Shown in pieces: positions 32,552 through 43,327 of a stretch of DNA of 64,000 nt. A model generated the notes under the pieces. That model searched no databases and was not told where the DNA came from. It was given only the letters and a program-made list of their open reading frames with translations. Position numbers and translations under genes: made by a program. Source of the DNA: Sphingobacteriales bacterium 39-19 (GTDB taxonomy: Bacteria; Bacteroidota; Bacteroidia; Chitinophagales; Chitinophagaceae); the NCBI GenBank assembly GCA_001898465.1, contig MKTX01000015.1, positions 227,412-291,411 on the forward strand, written 5' to 3'. The stretch's first letter is position 1. Each line of letters starts with the position of its first letter.

Positions 32552-33386
32552 GGATTAAAAACCGGTTATTACCAGACATGTCTTTTTCTAAAGCAGCCTG
32601 CCAGCCGGTAGCTATAAAATATTTTATGGCTTCTTCTGCTACATCATAATGGGTTTCAGCAAATACTTTTCCGCCGGGTAATAAATGGCCTTGTGCAAAT
32701 GCAGCGATCTTCTTATAAAATAAAAAGGGTTCTTCAGTATCTGCAAATAAGGCCAGGTGTGGCTCGTGGTTGGTAACCCGGGGGTTCATATTCTTTTTCT
32801 CGGCAACCGGGATATAAGGCGGATTGCTGATGATACAATCATACATGCCCAAAGCGGGCCATGTGGTTTCATCTAAAAAATCCTGTTGCAGCCATGCTAC
32901 CTGTACAGCTAAGTCTTTTGCATTTAGCCGGGCAGTGGTCAGCGCACCGCTACTTACATCCAATGCGGTTATGCGGGCTGCAGTCAGCAACTTTTTCAGG
33001 GTTATAGCAATACAGCCACTGCCGGTACCGATATCTAAAATGCGGGGTGATGTGAAGTGTTTAAGAAATGGCAGTGATTTTTCTACCAGTTCTTCAGTTT
33101 CGGGGCGGGGAATTAAAACAGATTCATTTACCAGGAATTTAAATTTATAAAACCAGGCTTCCTGCAAAATATATTGAATGGGCTTGTATTGCTGAAGTGC
33201 TTTTATATATTCTTCCATTTTCTGCTGAACGGGAACCGGGATTTCTCTGTAATGCTGATCCGGTTGATTAAACGGCGGAATACCTGCATGCTCAAAAAGC
33301 AGTTTACAAATGGTTGCTGCTTCTCCTGCATCATAATAAGCAGCCAGGTTTTTCAGCAAAAAATCTTTTAATTCTCCCAAAGTCAT
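32529..33386 (-). CDS. prmC: Peptide chain release factor N5-glutamine methyltransferase
   Basis: IPRPETEELVE, ILDIGTGSGCIAITL, CIISNPPYIP (NPPY). Confidence 0.95.
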   Translation of the reverse strand: MTLGELKDFLLKNLAAYYDAGEAATICKLLFEHAGIPPFNQPDQHYREIPVPVQQKMEEYIKALQQYKPIQYILQEAWFYKFKFLVNESVLIPRPETEELVEKSLPFLKHFTSPRILDIGTGSGCIAITLKKLLTAARITALDVSSGALTTARLNAKDLAVQVAWLQQDFLDETTWPALGMYDCIISNPPYIPVAEKKNMNPRVTNHEPHLALFADTEEPFLFYKKIAAFAQGHLLPGGKVFAETHYDVAEEAIKYFIATGWQAALEKDMSGNNRFLILNRSPKQ

Positions 33387-33430
33387 ACCCTACAAACTTA
33401 ATCTATTTTTTACTCCTTAATTTTACCCTC

Positions 33431-34471
33431 ATGGAGTGGAAAGATATTTATATGCACCGTTGCCTGCAATTAGCTAATCAAGGGGCGGGCTTTACTGCGC
33501 CCAACCCCATGGTAGGCGCTGTGCTGGTTTACGAGAATGAAATTATAGGAGAGGGCTTTCACCGGGCGTATGGGGGCCCGCATGCTGAAGTAAATTGTTT
33601 TGAATCGGTATTACCCCGGCACCGGCAATTCATTTGTAAGAGTACCCTGTATGTTTCATTAGAACCTTGTTCCCATTATGGGAAAACACCCCCTTGTGCC
33701 GCCCTGGTCATTAAGCAGCAGGTACCCCAGGTGGTAGTAGCTTGCCGGGATGCCAACAGTAAAGTAAACGGGGGCGGCATTAAAATGATGCAGGATGCCG
33801 GCATTCTGGTGAGGGAAGGGGTATTAGAAAAAGAGGCGCTGGAATTAAACCGCCGGTTTTTTGTTTTTCATCAAAAAAAACGTCCTTATATTATTTTAAA
33901 ATGGGCAGAAACGGCCGATCATAAAATAGCAAAGCCAGGCCCGCTTCCGATAGCTATCAGCAATGACCTTACCCATACATGGGTGCATCAATGGAGGGCA
34001 GCGGAAGCAGCCATTATGGTAGGAAGTAATACAGTATTAACAGACGATCCTTATTTAACTACCCGGCACTGGCCGGGGAATAACCCGTTACGCATTGTAG
34101 TGGGTAACCGGGTTCAGCCCGGTAAATCTTTACATGTACTGGATAACACGGTGAGTACCTGGGTATTTAATAACCATTTACAATGTGAGCATGAAAAAAC
34201 ACGATTTATAAAATTGCCTGAATCCCCACAGTTCATCCGGGATGTATTGCAGTATTTACATGGGCAACAAGTTCTCTCCGTATTGGTAGAAGGCGGGCAG
34301 CAACTATTGCAATCATTTATAGATGCCGGCCTGTGGGATGAGGCCAGGGTGATTACCAATACTGAAATGTTTTTGAATGAAGGAATTCAGTCACCGGAAT
34401 TAAAATATTACAAAAACGGCGAAACAGCCGATCTTAAAAATGATCGCATCCGTATTTATCGAAGGCTCTAA
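33431..34471 (+). CDS. ribD: Bifunctional riboflavin deaminase/reductase
   Basis: MHRCLQLANQGAGFTAPNPMVGAVLV, GPHAEVNCFES, LEPCSHYGKTPPCA; ATG at 33431. Confidence 0.94.
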   Translation: MEWKDIYMHRCLQLANQGAGFTAPNPMVGAVLVYENEIIGEGFHRAYGGPHAEVNCFESVLPRHRQFICKSTLYVSLEPCSHYGKTPPCAALVIKQQVPQVVVACRDANSKVNGGGIKMMQDAGILVREGVLEKEALELNRRFFVFHQKKRPYIILKWAETADHKIAKPGPLPIAISNDLTHTWVHQWRAAEAAIMVGSNTVLTDDPYLTTRHWPGNNPLRIVVGNRVQPGKSLHVLDNTVSTWVFNNHLQCEHEKTRFIKLPESPQFIRDVLQYLHGQQVLSVLVEGGQQLLQSFIDAGLWDEARVITNTEMFLNEGIQSPELKYYKNGETADLKNDRIRIYRRL

Positions 34472-34485
34472 ACTGCTCACTCAAA

Positions 34486-35082
34486 ATGGAAAGTTATTTC
34501 ACTATTGAAAGTACATCTAATGCTGAATATAAAGACCGGGGCAGCCGGTTTATAGCGTATGCAAATCCCTGTAAAACATCAGCCGAATTTAAAAATCAAT
34601 TAAAAGATTTAAAAAAAGAACATCCAAAAGCTGTACATCATTGCTTTGCCTATCGCCTGGGTACAGACGGAAACCTCTTCAGATCGAGTGATGATGGGGA
34701 GCCTTCGGGTACAGCAGGCAAGCCCATCCTGGGGCAAATAGACAGTAAAGGTTTGATTGATGTTTCTGTAATCGTTGTACGGTATTTTGGAGGTACTTTA
34801 TTAGGTGTGCCGGGTCTTATTCAAGCCTATAAATCAGTTACTGCCCTGGCTTTACAAATTATACCTATCGTGCAAAAGCCCATACTTAAAAATTATCAGT
34901 TACATTTTGATTATACCCGCCTAAATGCGGTGATGCATATTATCAAACAAGTTCAGGGAGAAATTATAAAGATTGAAAACCAGTTATTTTGCGATTTAAA
35001 AGTAGGAATACCTGTAACCAGAGAAGCAGAATTTATATATAAACTTAAAGAAATCAATAACATAGAAATAATTAATTTTTAA
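34486..35082 (+). CDS. YigZ/IMPACT family protein
   Basis: DRGSRFIAYA, HHCFAYRLG, DDGEPSGTAGKPIL, VVRYFGGTLLGVPGLI. Confidence 0.92.
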   Translation: MESYFTIESTSNAEYKDRGSRFIAYANPCKTSAEFKNQLKDLKKEHPKAVHHCFAYRLGTDGNLFRSSDDGEPSGTAGKPILGQIDSKGLIDVSVIVVRYFGGTLLGVPGLIQAYKSVTALALQIIPIVQKPILKNYQLHFDYTRLNAVMHIIKQVQGEIIKIENQLFCDLKVGIPVTREAEFIYKLKEINNIEIINF

Positions 35083-35154
35083 TAGTTGTTAAATTTAATT
35101 TAACAATAGTAACCTTAACAAAATTTTATACCTTTAGACACAATTTTTCTGAAT

Positions 35155-36066
35155 ATGCTAAAATCTACTATTACTGTCTTACTGTTATTTTTTATGTTCA
35201 CTGCAAGTTCGCAGCAGTTGCACTTTACCACACAGTATATACAGCACAATTCCATGATTAATCCTGGTGCTGCCGGGATTGCGAACAAGGACATGATTGG
35301 CCTGTCCTATCGAAACATGTGGTCATCATTCCCGGGTAACCCTACTACCTATATGATTTACGGAGATTTTAATATCCCCAAAATGAATTCCGGGGTAGGG
35401 GCTTATCTATACCGGGATCAAACCGGGCCTACCAGCCGAACCGGTTTACAATTGGCTTTTTCAAAACATATCCTGGGTCAAAATGGAAGAGATAAATTTG
35501 GCCTGGGTATCGAAATCAGGGGCTTGCAATATGCCATTGATAAAAGTAAACTCAGTGCATCATTAGAAGATGATCCTGTTTTAGCCGGGGCTGAAAACAA
35601 ATTTGCCTTTGATGCCGGTGCCGGTGCTTATTATACCAATGGAAAAATAAGCCTGGGTGCTGCCGCCAGCCAGTTAATTGAATCCAAAATTGATTTTGGA
35701 AATCCTACCGGTACTGATATCCGGGGAAAACTTTACCGGCACTATACTTTTACTGCCAATTACAAAATTCAAACCGGCGATGATATTTACATCATACCCA
35801 ATGGTATGGTTCGCCTGGTAGAACATGCTCCTGCAGAATATGAGTTAGGCGCCCTGATGAATTACAAAGAAAAAATTTGGTGGGGACTGGGCTGGCGTTT
35901 CAACCAGTTCTGGACATTACAGGCCGGCGTTAAAATTTTACAAAGAATGGGCCTTACCTATAGTTATGATATTTATCAAACACCTATTGATGTATTTACG
36001 GCCGGTTCCGGCGCTCATGAAATAGGTTTACGTTTTGATCTTAAAAAGGGATCACCACAATTTTAA
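35155..36066 (+). CDS. PorP/SprF-family type IX secretion system membrane protein
   Basis: QQLHFTTQYIQHNSMINPGAAGIANKDMIGLSYRNMWSSFPGNPTTYMIYGDF. Confidence 0.9.
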   Translation: MLKSTITVLLLFFMFTASSQQLHFTTQYIQHNSMINPGAAGIANKDMIGLSYRNMWSSFPGNPTTYMIYGDFNIPKMNSGVGAYLYRDQTGPTSRTGLQLAFSKHILGQNGRDKFGLGIEIRGLQYAIDKSKLSASLEDDPVLAGAENKFAFDAGAGAYYTNGKISLGAAASQLIESKIDFGNPTGTDIRGKLYRHYTFTANYKIQTGDDIYIIPNGMVRLVEHAPAEYELGALMNYKEKIWWGLGWRFNQFWTLQAGVKILQRMGLTYSYDIYQTPIDVFTAGSGAHEIGLRFDLKKGSPQF

Positions 36067-36103
36067 TTTACGATAAGGTTAATCAACAACTAATTTAATT
36101 TTT

Positions 36104-39100
36104 ATGAAATTTATCAATACAAAAAAAATGTGCAAGAGTACTGCTACCGGGTGGCTTCGCTACTTAACGGTATTCGTATTTACGCTTAGCATTGGGTTGG
36201 TCTCTTATGGCCAGGCGCCCATAAATGATGATCCTTGTGCGCCCACAGAACTTACGGTGGGTACCACTTGTGTGTATACATCGGGTACTACCTTAAATGC
36301 AACAATAACCCCCGGCACCCCGGCTCCCGGTTGTGCTAATTTCCAGGGGGGCGATGTGTGGTATTCGTTTGTAGCTCCTGCAGGCGGGTCTGTTATTATT
36401 AATACACAGGCCGGCGGAATGACGGATGGAGGAATGGCGCTGTTTGGAGGTGCAGATTGTAATACCCTTACTTTAATAGAATGTGATGATGATGATGGCC
36501 CCGGGTTAATGCCTATGATTGTTCGGAGTGGCCTAACCCCCGGCAATGTTTATTTTATTGCAGTGTGGGAATATGGTAATGATAACCCGGGTACTTTTGA
36601 TATTTGTATTTCTGTTCCACCACCACCGCCCGCTAATGATGATTGTGCGGGCGCTATTTCATTAACTGTGAACCCCGACCAGAATTGTGCAGTAATTACC
36701 CATGGTACTACAGAATCGGCTACACAAACTACGGGTGTACCGGCACCTACTTGCGGAGCAGCTGGTGTAAATGATGATGTATGGTATTCTTTTGTAGCCA
36801 CCGGCCCTGTTCATGTAGTTTCCTTATTAAATGTTGTGGGGTCTGTAACGGATATGGCCATGTCATTATATAGCGGAAATTGTACTGCTTTAACCCATAT
36901 GATATGTTCTGATCCCAATACCATGTCGATAGGCGGGCTTACTGCAGGTAATACTTATTATATAAGGGTGTGGACCTATACTTCCACCGCCGGAGCTTCG
37001 GCCAGTTTTGATATTTGTGTGGGTACACCACCGCCGCCACCAGCCAATGATGATTGTGCCGGTGCCGTTACCTTAACTGTGAATCCCGATTTGAATTGTG
37101 GGGTGGTAACTGCCGGTAGTACCATTTCAGCTACACAATCTACGGGTGTACCTGCACCTTCTTGTGCAGCCACCGGCGTAAATGATGATGTATGGTTTCA
37201 ATTTGTAGCTACCTCGCAACAGCATGTAATAAGCTTATTAAATGTAACCGGTGTAACTACCGATATGGCCATGAGTGTATATGGTGGCGCATCCTGCGGC
37301 TCCTTAACTCACCTGATGTGTTCTGATCCCAATACCATGACGGTAGGCGGGCTCACCATTGGCCAAACCTATTATGTACGGGTTTGGACCTATACATCTA
37401 CCTCTACATCTACTGCCAGCTTTAATATTTGTGTGGGTACACCACCGCCCCCACCTGCCAATGACAATCCATGTACAGCTACAGCATTAGAAGTACAAGC
37501 TACCTGTACCATGCAGACCTTTACTACTGCATCTGCAACCGGAACTACCGGGGTACCGGCACCGGGTTGTGCCAATTACCAGGGAGGTGATGTGTGGTTT
37601 AGTGTAGTAGTTCCTGCGGGCGGTACACTGGTTTTTGATACCCAGTCTGGTGTAATGACGGATGGCGGTATGGCTATTTATAGTGGTGCCGATTGTAATA
37701 ACCTTTCATTAATAGAATGTGATGATGATGATGGAGCTGGCCTAATGCCAAAAATTGTACGTACCGGTTTAACCCCTGGCTCTACTATTTGGATCCGGGT
37801 ATGGGAATATGGAAATGATAACCAGGGTACTTTTGGCCTTTGTGTAACCCTGCCACCACCGGCACCTGCAAATGATGAACCTTGTAATGCTACATTATTA
37901 GCAGCAAGCTACGGCTCTTGCAATAATCAAACCTTTACGGTAGCGGGTGCCTTACCCAGTGCAGGCATACCTGCACCCGGATGTGCCGGTAGTGTTTTTA
38001 AAGATGTATGGTTTAAAGCAGTTGTTCCCTGCGAAGGAAACCTGTCGATCACCACTTCAGCAGGCCAAATCACTGATGGCGGTATGGCTATTTACAGTGG
38101 CACCTGTGGTAATTTAAGTTTAATAGAATGTGATGATGATGATGGCCCGGGCGCTATGCCAGCGATCACCAGGAGTAACCTTACCCCCGGTGATACCATC
38201 TGGATCCGTTTTTGGGATTATGGCGGTAACGATGATGGTACGTTCCAAATATGTGTGGAAGTAAAAATGCCACCCATCATTTTACCGGCTCAACCTGCTT
38301 CTCCCACTTGTACGGTAGCACAACCTTCTTTCTGTACAAGTACGGTGCCTTATGTATTGCCAAATGTTTCCGGGCAAACGCCAACACAGGCGCCCGGTGG
38401 CGGTATTTATGGTTGCCTGTATTTGATTCCAAATCCTACCTACTATCAACTGCAAATACAAAATTCGGGAAGTATTGAACTTACCATTTCACAACAAAAT
38501 AATTCCGGCTCGGGTGTAGATGTGGATTTTGTGATTTGGGGTCCATTCAGTACACCATTAGCTTGTTCACAAATATCTGCTGCAAATATTGTGGATTGTA
38601 GTTACTCGGCCGATCCGGTTGAAGTCATTAATATACCCAATGCCGTGGCAGGGGAATACTATGTTTTACTGGTTACCAACTGGGGCAACCAGGCAGGTAC
38701 CATTACCTATCAGCAAACAGGGGGTACCGGTTCCAGTAACTGTTGTACATTAGATGCAGCGAATTCTGCACCGGTGGTTTGCCCCGGCGGCACTATAAAC
38801 TTTACTTCATCCCCGGTTGCCAATGCCACTTATTCATGGGTAGGGCCCAATTGTTTCTCATCTACTTTACAAAATCCAAATGGGGCGATAGCACCCAGTA
38901 CGCCGGGCCAATATGTATATACTGTAACAGCTTATACACCTACCGGCCAGGTATGTTCAGATACAACTATGGTAACAGTAGTTGCTCCACCCGATTTTGG
39001 CGCTGATTCTTCTGTAACAATTTGCCAGGGTAGTACCTTTGATTTAACCACATTGTACACTACTACCGGCCTCACCAGCAACTGGACTTTTGGTGGGTCT

Positions 39101-40189
39101 AATGTAAATAACCCGGCAGCCGTTTCAGCAGCAGGAACCTACCAGTTAGTAGGTATTAATGCTGCGGGTTGCAGCGATACGGTATTGGTAAATATTTCAA
39201 TTGACCAGGTGGCAGCAACCGCTCAAACTATACAGGGTAATTGCACCACTACGGGTACCATCACTGTAAATACAACATCTGGCATTTCTCCTTACTTGTA
39301 TGCTATAAGCAGTGCACCGGGTGAATATCAACCCGAAAATGTGTTTACACCCATCCCCGGAAATTATACCATTAGCGTAAAAGATTCTTTGGGCTGCTTG
39401 TTCTCACTGCCTGTTACATTAAGTTATACAAATAACCTGGTATTGGATGTAATGCCAGATACCATTGTTTGTAAAGGTGCGGCACCCGTTCAAATCAGGA
39501 CGAATAGCAATGCAACCGGCTTTAGCTGGACTCCTGCAGCCGGGTTAAGTGATGCCAATATTGCAAACCCGGTTTATACACCGGGCGACCTGGGAACATA
39601 CAAATACGTAGTTACCGGAACGCTGGGTGTTTGTTCTTTACAAGATAGCATCAGCTTTACCGTATTTACAGGGGTTACCGTAAATGCCGGCCCGGATATT
39701 ACATTGGTAAACCAGGAAACAGTACAAATACATGGTACGGCAGTAAATGCAGCTTCTGTATTGTGGACACCTGCTACCAGCCTGAGTTCTGCAACGGTAT
39801 TAAACCCCAATGTGAGAGGCGATAATATCGGAACATTTGTGTACACACTTACCGGTACCAGCCCCGAAGGTTGTACTGCCAGCGACGAAATGACCGTAAC
39901 CGTTATTCCATATTGTGTAAAAGTGAAAAATGCATTTACACCCAATGGTGATGGTAAAAACGATTACTGGCAAGTGTATGATAATATTGAATGTATTAAA
40001 AACGTAAAAGTGCACGTGTACAACCGCTATGGCGGTAAAGTATTTGAATCCAGGGATTACCGAAACGACTGGAATGGAACCTATAAAGGGAAACCAGTTC
40101 CGGATGGTACTTACTATGGTGTGGTTGAATTCTCACTCATCAATGGAAGGGTGTTTACTGTAAAAACAGATCTTACCATCCTGAGATAA
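36104..40189 (+). CDS. Large secreted modular protein with gliding-motility-associated C-terminal domain
   Basis: Five repeated ~137-aa N-terminal modules with PPPPPAND linkers, Ig/PKD-like middle, C-terminal KNAFTPNGDGKNDYWQVYDNIECIKNVKVHVYNRYGGKVFES. Confidence 0.9.
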   Translation: MKFINTKKMCKSTATGWLRYLTVFVFTLSIGLVSYGQAPINDDPCAPTELTVGTTCVYTSGTTLNATITPGTPAPGCANFQGGDVWYSFVAPAGGSVIINTQAGGMTDGGMALFGGADCNTLTLIECDDDDGPGLMPMIVRSGLTPGNVYFIAVWEYGNDNPGTFDICISVPPPPPANDDCAGAISLTVNPDQNCAVITHGTTESATQTTGVPAPTCGAAGVNDDVWYSFVATGPVHVVSLLNVVGSVTDMAMSLYSGNCTALTHMICSDPNTMSIGGLTAGNTYYIRVWTYTSTAGASASFDICVGTPPPPPANDDCAGAVTLTVNPDLNCGVVTAGSTISATQSTGVPAPSCAATGVNDDVWFQFVATSQQHVISLLNVTGVTTDMAMSVYGGASCGSLTHLMCSDPNTMTVGGLTIGQTYYVRVWTYTSTSTSTASFNICVGTPPPPPANDNPCTATALEVQATCTMQTFTTASATGTTGVPAPGCANYQGGDVWFSVVVPAGGTLVFDTQSGVMTDGGMAIYSGADCNNLSLIECDDDDGAGLMPKIVRTGLTPGSTIWIRVWEYGNDNQGTFGLCVTLPPPAPANDEPCNATLLAASYGSCNNQTFTVAGALPSAGIPAPGCAGSVFKDVWFKAVVPCEGNLSITTSAGQITDGGMAIYSGTCGNLSLIECDDDDGPGAMPAITRSNLTPGDTIWIRFWDYGGNDDGTFQICVEVKMPPIILPAQPASPTCTVAQPSFCTSTVPYVLPNVSGQTPTQAPGGGIYGCLYLIPNPTYYQLQIQNSGSIELTISQQNNSGSGVDVDFVIWGPFSTPLACSQISAANIVDCSYSADPVEVINIPNAVAGEYYVLLVTNWGNQAGTITYQQTGGTGSSNCCTLDAANSAPVVCPGGTINFTSSPVANATYSWVGPNCFSSTLQNPNGAIAPSTPGQYVYTVTAYTPTGQVCSDTTMVTVVAPPDFGADSSVTICQGSTFDLTTLYTTTGLTSNWTFGGSNVNNPAAVSAAGTYQLVGINAAGCSDTVLVNISIDQVAATAQTIQGNCTTTGTITVNTTSGISPYLYAISSAPGEYQPENVFTPIPGNYTISVKDSLGCLFSLPVTLSYTNNLVLDVMPDTIVCKGAAPVQIRTNSNATGFSWTPAAGLSDANIANPVYTPGDLGTYKYVVTGTLGVCSLQDSISFTVFTGVTVNAGPDITLVNQETVQIHGTAVNAASVLWTPATSLSSATVLNPNVRGDNIGTFVYTLTGTSPEGCTASDEMTVTVIPYCVKVKNAFTPNGDGKNDYWQVYDNIECIKNVKVHVYNRYGGKVFESRDYRNDWNGTYKGKPVPDGTYYGVVEFSLINGRVFTVKTDLTILR

Positions 40190-40212
40190 TTATTTTAAAA
40201 TCTTAAAATACA

Positions 40213-40238
40213 GCCTCCCTTTTAAGGGAGGCTTTTTT
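40213..40238 (+). terminator. Rho-independent-type terminator
   Basis: GCCTCCC-TTTTAA-GGGAGGC-TTTTTT. Confidence 0.85.
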
Positions 40239-40268
40239 GTTTATTATATTTGCTTAAATACAAATGGG

Positions 40269-40592
40269 GTGGATATAGAAACATTAAGAAATTATGCCCT
40301 GTCGAAACCGGGAACCGAAGAAAGTTTTCCTTTTGGAAACGACACGCTGGTATTTAAAGTGCAGGGAAAAATTTTCCTCTTGCTTCCTTTAGATGCAGCA
40401 GAAATAAAAATGAATGTAAAATGCAACCCCGAACTGGCGGTTGAGTTAAGGGCACAATATCCCGAAAATGTATTACCGGGATATCATATGAATAAAAAGC
40501 ATTGGAACACAATCATCATCAATAACCAACTAAAACAATCATTTGTTTATAACATGATTGATGAAAGTTATAAATTGGTAGCAAAAAAATAA
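40269..40592 (+). CDS. MmcQ/YjbR family protein
   Basis: LSKPGTEESFPFGNDTLVFKVQGKIFLLL, YHMNKKHWNTI. Confidence 0.85.
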   Translation: MDIETLRNYALSKPGTEESFPFGNDTLVFKVQGKIFLLLPLDAAEIKMNVKCNPELAVELRAQYPENVLPGYHMNKKHWNTIIINNQLKQSFVYNMIDESYKLVAKK

Positions 40593-40594
40593 AA

Positions 40595-41206
40595 ATGCGT
40601 TCAGCCAATAAATTAATCGCCTTTATTGTACTCCTGCTGGTGATAGCTGTGTTTATGCTGGGACGTGAAATGGGTAGCAAAAAAGTAAAAACTACCATTG
40701 TAAATAATACCAGTATGATCAAAGAAATTGCGGAATTGGCCGCTTTGAATGTGCAGGGGTTCAGTACCATAAAAGTAACGAATAAAGAAAGTTCCGGCAG
40801 CATGTACGGCGATTTGAAAAATGCATTGGCAGAAAAAACAATCCATATTACGGTTCCATATGAAGCGAAGTATGGGGTAGATATGAGCCATCAATTATTG
40901 AATATAGATACCCGGGCCGGAACCGTAAAAATATATTTACCTGCCGTTAAATTACTCAGTTTTCAATTAAAACTCGACCAGGTAGATGCCCTTTCAAAAA
41001 CCGGTTTCTTTTACACAGCCAGTATTGAAGATTATGTACAAGTGCAGCAAAGCCTGTATAAAGCCACCCTGCAAAATTTACAAGAGAATGAAGCAAATAA
41101 AAAATTAGCCGAAGACCATATTGCATTTATTTTAAAAAAATATTACGAACCGCTAAACCTGAAAGTAACCTGCGTTTTTGAAACGGCTAAAGCGCCATTA
41201 CCCTGA
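40595..41206 (+). CDS. DUF4230-like membrane-anchored protein
   Basis: Single N-terminal TM, extracytoplasmic alpha/beta region; family call from memory of pattern. Confidence 0.6.
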   Translation: MRSANKLIAFIVLLLVIAVFMLGREMGSKKVKTTIVNNTSMIKEIAELAALNVQGFSTIKVTNKESSGSMYGDLKNALAEKTIHITVPYEAKYGVDMSHQLLNIDTRAGTVKIYLPAVKLLSFQLKLDQVDALSKTGFFYTASIEDYVQVQQSLYKATLQNLQENEANKKLAEDHIAFILKKYYEPLNLKVTCVFETAKAPLP

Positions 41207-41211
41207 TTGTA

Positions 41212-42111
41212 TTATTTTGTAAAACTTGCGCTTACCACTAAATCTTTACTACCTGCTGTATACGTATAAAATCCTTCACCCGATTTTACACCCAATTTAC
41301 CTGCATTTACCATATTTACCAGTAAGGGGCAAGGGGCATATTTAGGATTTCCAAAACCATCCTGTAAAACTTTTAAGATACTGTAACAAACATCCAGCCC
41401 AATAAAATCGGCCAGTTGCAATGGCCCCATTGGGTGGCTCATACCTAGTTTCATTACGGTATCAATTTCAGGTACAGCAGCCACACCTTCATATAAACTA
41501 TAAATTGCTTCATTAATCATGGGCATTAAAATACGGTTGGCCACAAAACCGGGGTAATCATTCACACTGCAGGGAATTTTGCCCAGTGTTTTGCTTAACT
41601 CCACAATTACTTCGGTAACATCCTTTTTGGTAGCATACCCGTTTATAATTTCTACCAGTTTCATTACCGGTACCGGGTTCATAAAGTGCATGCCAATTAC
41701 CATTTCGGGACGTTTGGTGGCAGCAGCAATTTTTGTAATGGAGATAGAAGAAGTGTTGGTAGCTAAAATACAATGTGCAGGTGCCAGCTCATCAACCTGC
41801 TTAAATATTTTTAATTTCAGATCGGTGTTTTCAGTAGCGGCTTCCACTACCAGGTCGGCATCCTGTATGCCCGCTGCCACATCCGTGTAAGTTACAATTT
41901 GAGCTAAGGCATTGTTTTTTTGTTCTTCAGTAAGCGAACCTTTGGCAATTTGCCGGTCAAAATTTTTTGCCAGGGTAGCCAGCGCTTTTTTAAGCTGGTC
42001 AGCATTTACATCTACCAGGTTTACTTTAAAACCACTTTGTGCAAATACATGGGCGATCCCATTGCCCATGGTGCCGGCACCAATTACTGAAACATTCTTT
42101 ATGTTCATCAT
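41212..42111 (-). CDS. 3-hydroxybutyryl-CoA dehydrogenase
   Basis: VSVIGAGTMGNGIAHVFAQSG, ATNTSSISIT, GMHFMNPVPVMKLVEII. Confidence 0.94.
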   Translation of the reverse strand: MMNIKNVSVIGAGTMGNGIAHVFAQSGFKVNLVDVNADQLKKALATLAKNFDRQIAKGSLTEEQKNNALAQIVTYTDVAAGIQDADLVVEAATENTDLKLKIFKQVDELAPAHCILATNTSSISITKIAAATKRPEMVIGMHFMNPVPVMKLVEIINGYATKKDVTEVIVELSKTLGKIPCSVNDYPGFVANRILMPMINEAIYSLYEGVAAVPEIDTVMKLGMSHPMGPLQLADFIGLDVCYSILKVLQDGFGNPKYAPCPLLVNMVNAGKLGVKSGEGFYTYTAGSKDLVVSASFTK

Positions 42112-42142
42112 ACCCTTTGTTTATAAATAAAATAATTTGCTT

Positions 42143-43327
42143 TTATTTAAAAGCATTAAAGCCGGTAACATCCATACCGGTGATCAGTAAATGAATATCA
42201 TGAGTGCCTTCGTAAGTGATCACACTTTCTAAGTTCATCATGTGGCGCATTACCGGGTATTCCCCGGTAATACCCATTCCGCCTAGCATTTGGCGGGCAT
42301 CACGGCATATTTGAGTAGCCACCTCACAGGCATTTCTTTTTGCCATACTCACTTGCTGGGGAGTAACTTTTCCTTCATTCATCAAAACACCCAGCCTCCA
42401 GTTAAGCAATTGGGCCTTGGTGATTTCTGTAATCATTTCAGCCAGTTTTTTTTGCTGCAGCTGAAAGCCGCCGATCGGTTTGCCAAATTGCACCCTTTCT
42501 TTACTATATTCCAAAGCGGTATGATAGCAATCCATAGCAGCGCCAATGGCGCCCCAGGCTATACCATAGCGGGCCTTGGTGAGGCAACCCAATGGGCCTT
42601 TGAGTCCTTTTACATTTGGAAAAATATTTTCTTTAGGAACTTTTACCTGGTCAAAAACCAACTCGCCGGTAGCGCTGGCCCGCAGGCTCCATTTACCATG
42701 GGTAGTAGGGGTACTAAATCCTTCCATCCCTCTTTCTACCAGCAGGCCCTTTATGTCGCCCGCCTCATCTTTGGCCCATACAACTGCAATTTGTGAAAAA
42801 GGCGCATTGCTGATCCACATTTTGGCGCCATTTAAAATTACATGGTCACCGGCATCTTTTATGTTGGTGAGCATACTGCTGGGATCGCTGCCATGGTTGG
42901 GTTCGGTTAATCCAAAACAACCCAGCCATTCGCCGCTTGCCAGTTTGGGCAAATATTTATTTCTTTGTTCTTCGCTGCCATATTGGTAAATCGGGAACAT
43001 TACTAAAGAACCCTGCACACTGGCTGTACTGCGTACACCGCTATCGCCTCTTTCCAGCTCCTGCATCATGAGGCCGTAAGAGATATAATCTAATCCGCCG
43101 CCCCCATATTTCTCGGGAATCGTAGGCCCAAAGCAACCCAGTTCACCTAATTGTTTTACTATTTGTTGCGGAAATTCGGCTTTTTGGGCAAAATCTTCAA
43201 TGATGGGTGAGATTTCTCTCTTCACATAATTACGTACGGTTTCCCTAATGAGTTTATGCTCATCGGTGAGCAATTCATCTACATTAAAATAATCCGGGCT
43301 AATAAAATTGTCTGTTTTGGCTGCCAT
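42143..43327 (-). CDS. Acyl-CoA dehydrogenase (glutaryl-CoA dehydrogenase-like)
   Basis: GCFGLTEPNHGSDPSSM, RYGIAWGAIGAAMDCYHTALEYSKERVQFGKPI, LESVITYEGTHDIH. Confidence 0.92.
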   Translation of the reverse strand: MAAKTDNFISPDYFNVDELLTDEHKLIRETVRNYVKREISPIIEDFAQKAEFPQQIVKQLGELGCFGPTIPEKYGGGGLDYISYGLMMQELERGDSGVRSTASVQGSLVMFPIYQYGSEEQRNKYLPKLASGEWLGCFGLTEPNHGSDPSSMLTNIKDAGDHVILNGAKMWISNAPFSQIAVVWAKDEAGDIKGLLVERGMEGFSTPTTHGKWSLRASATGELVFDQVKVPKENIFPNVKGLKGPLGCLTKARYGIAWGAIGAAMDCYHTALEYSKERVQFGKPIGGFQLQQKKLAEMITEITKAQLLNWRLGVLMNEGKVTPQQVSMAKRNACEVATQICRDARQMLGGMGITGEYPVMRHMMNLESVITYEGTHDIHLLITGMDVTGFNAFK

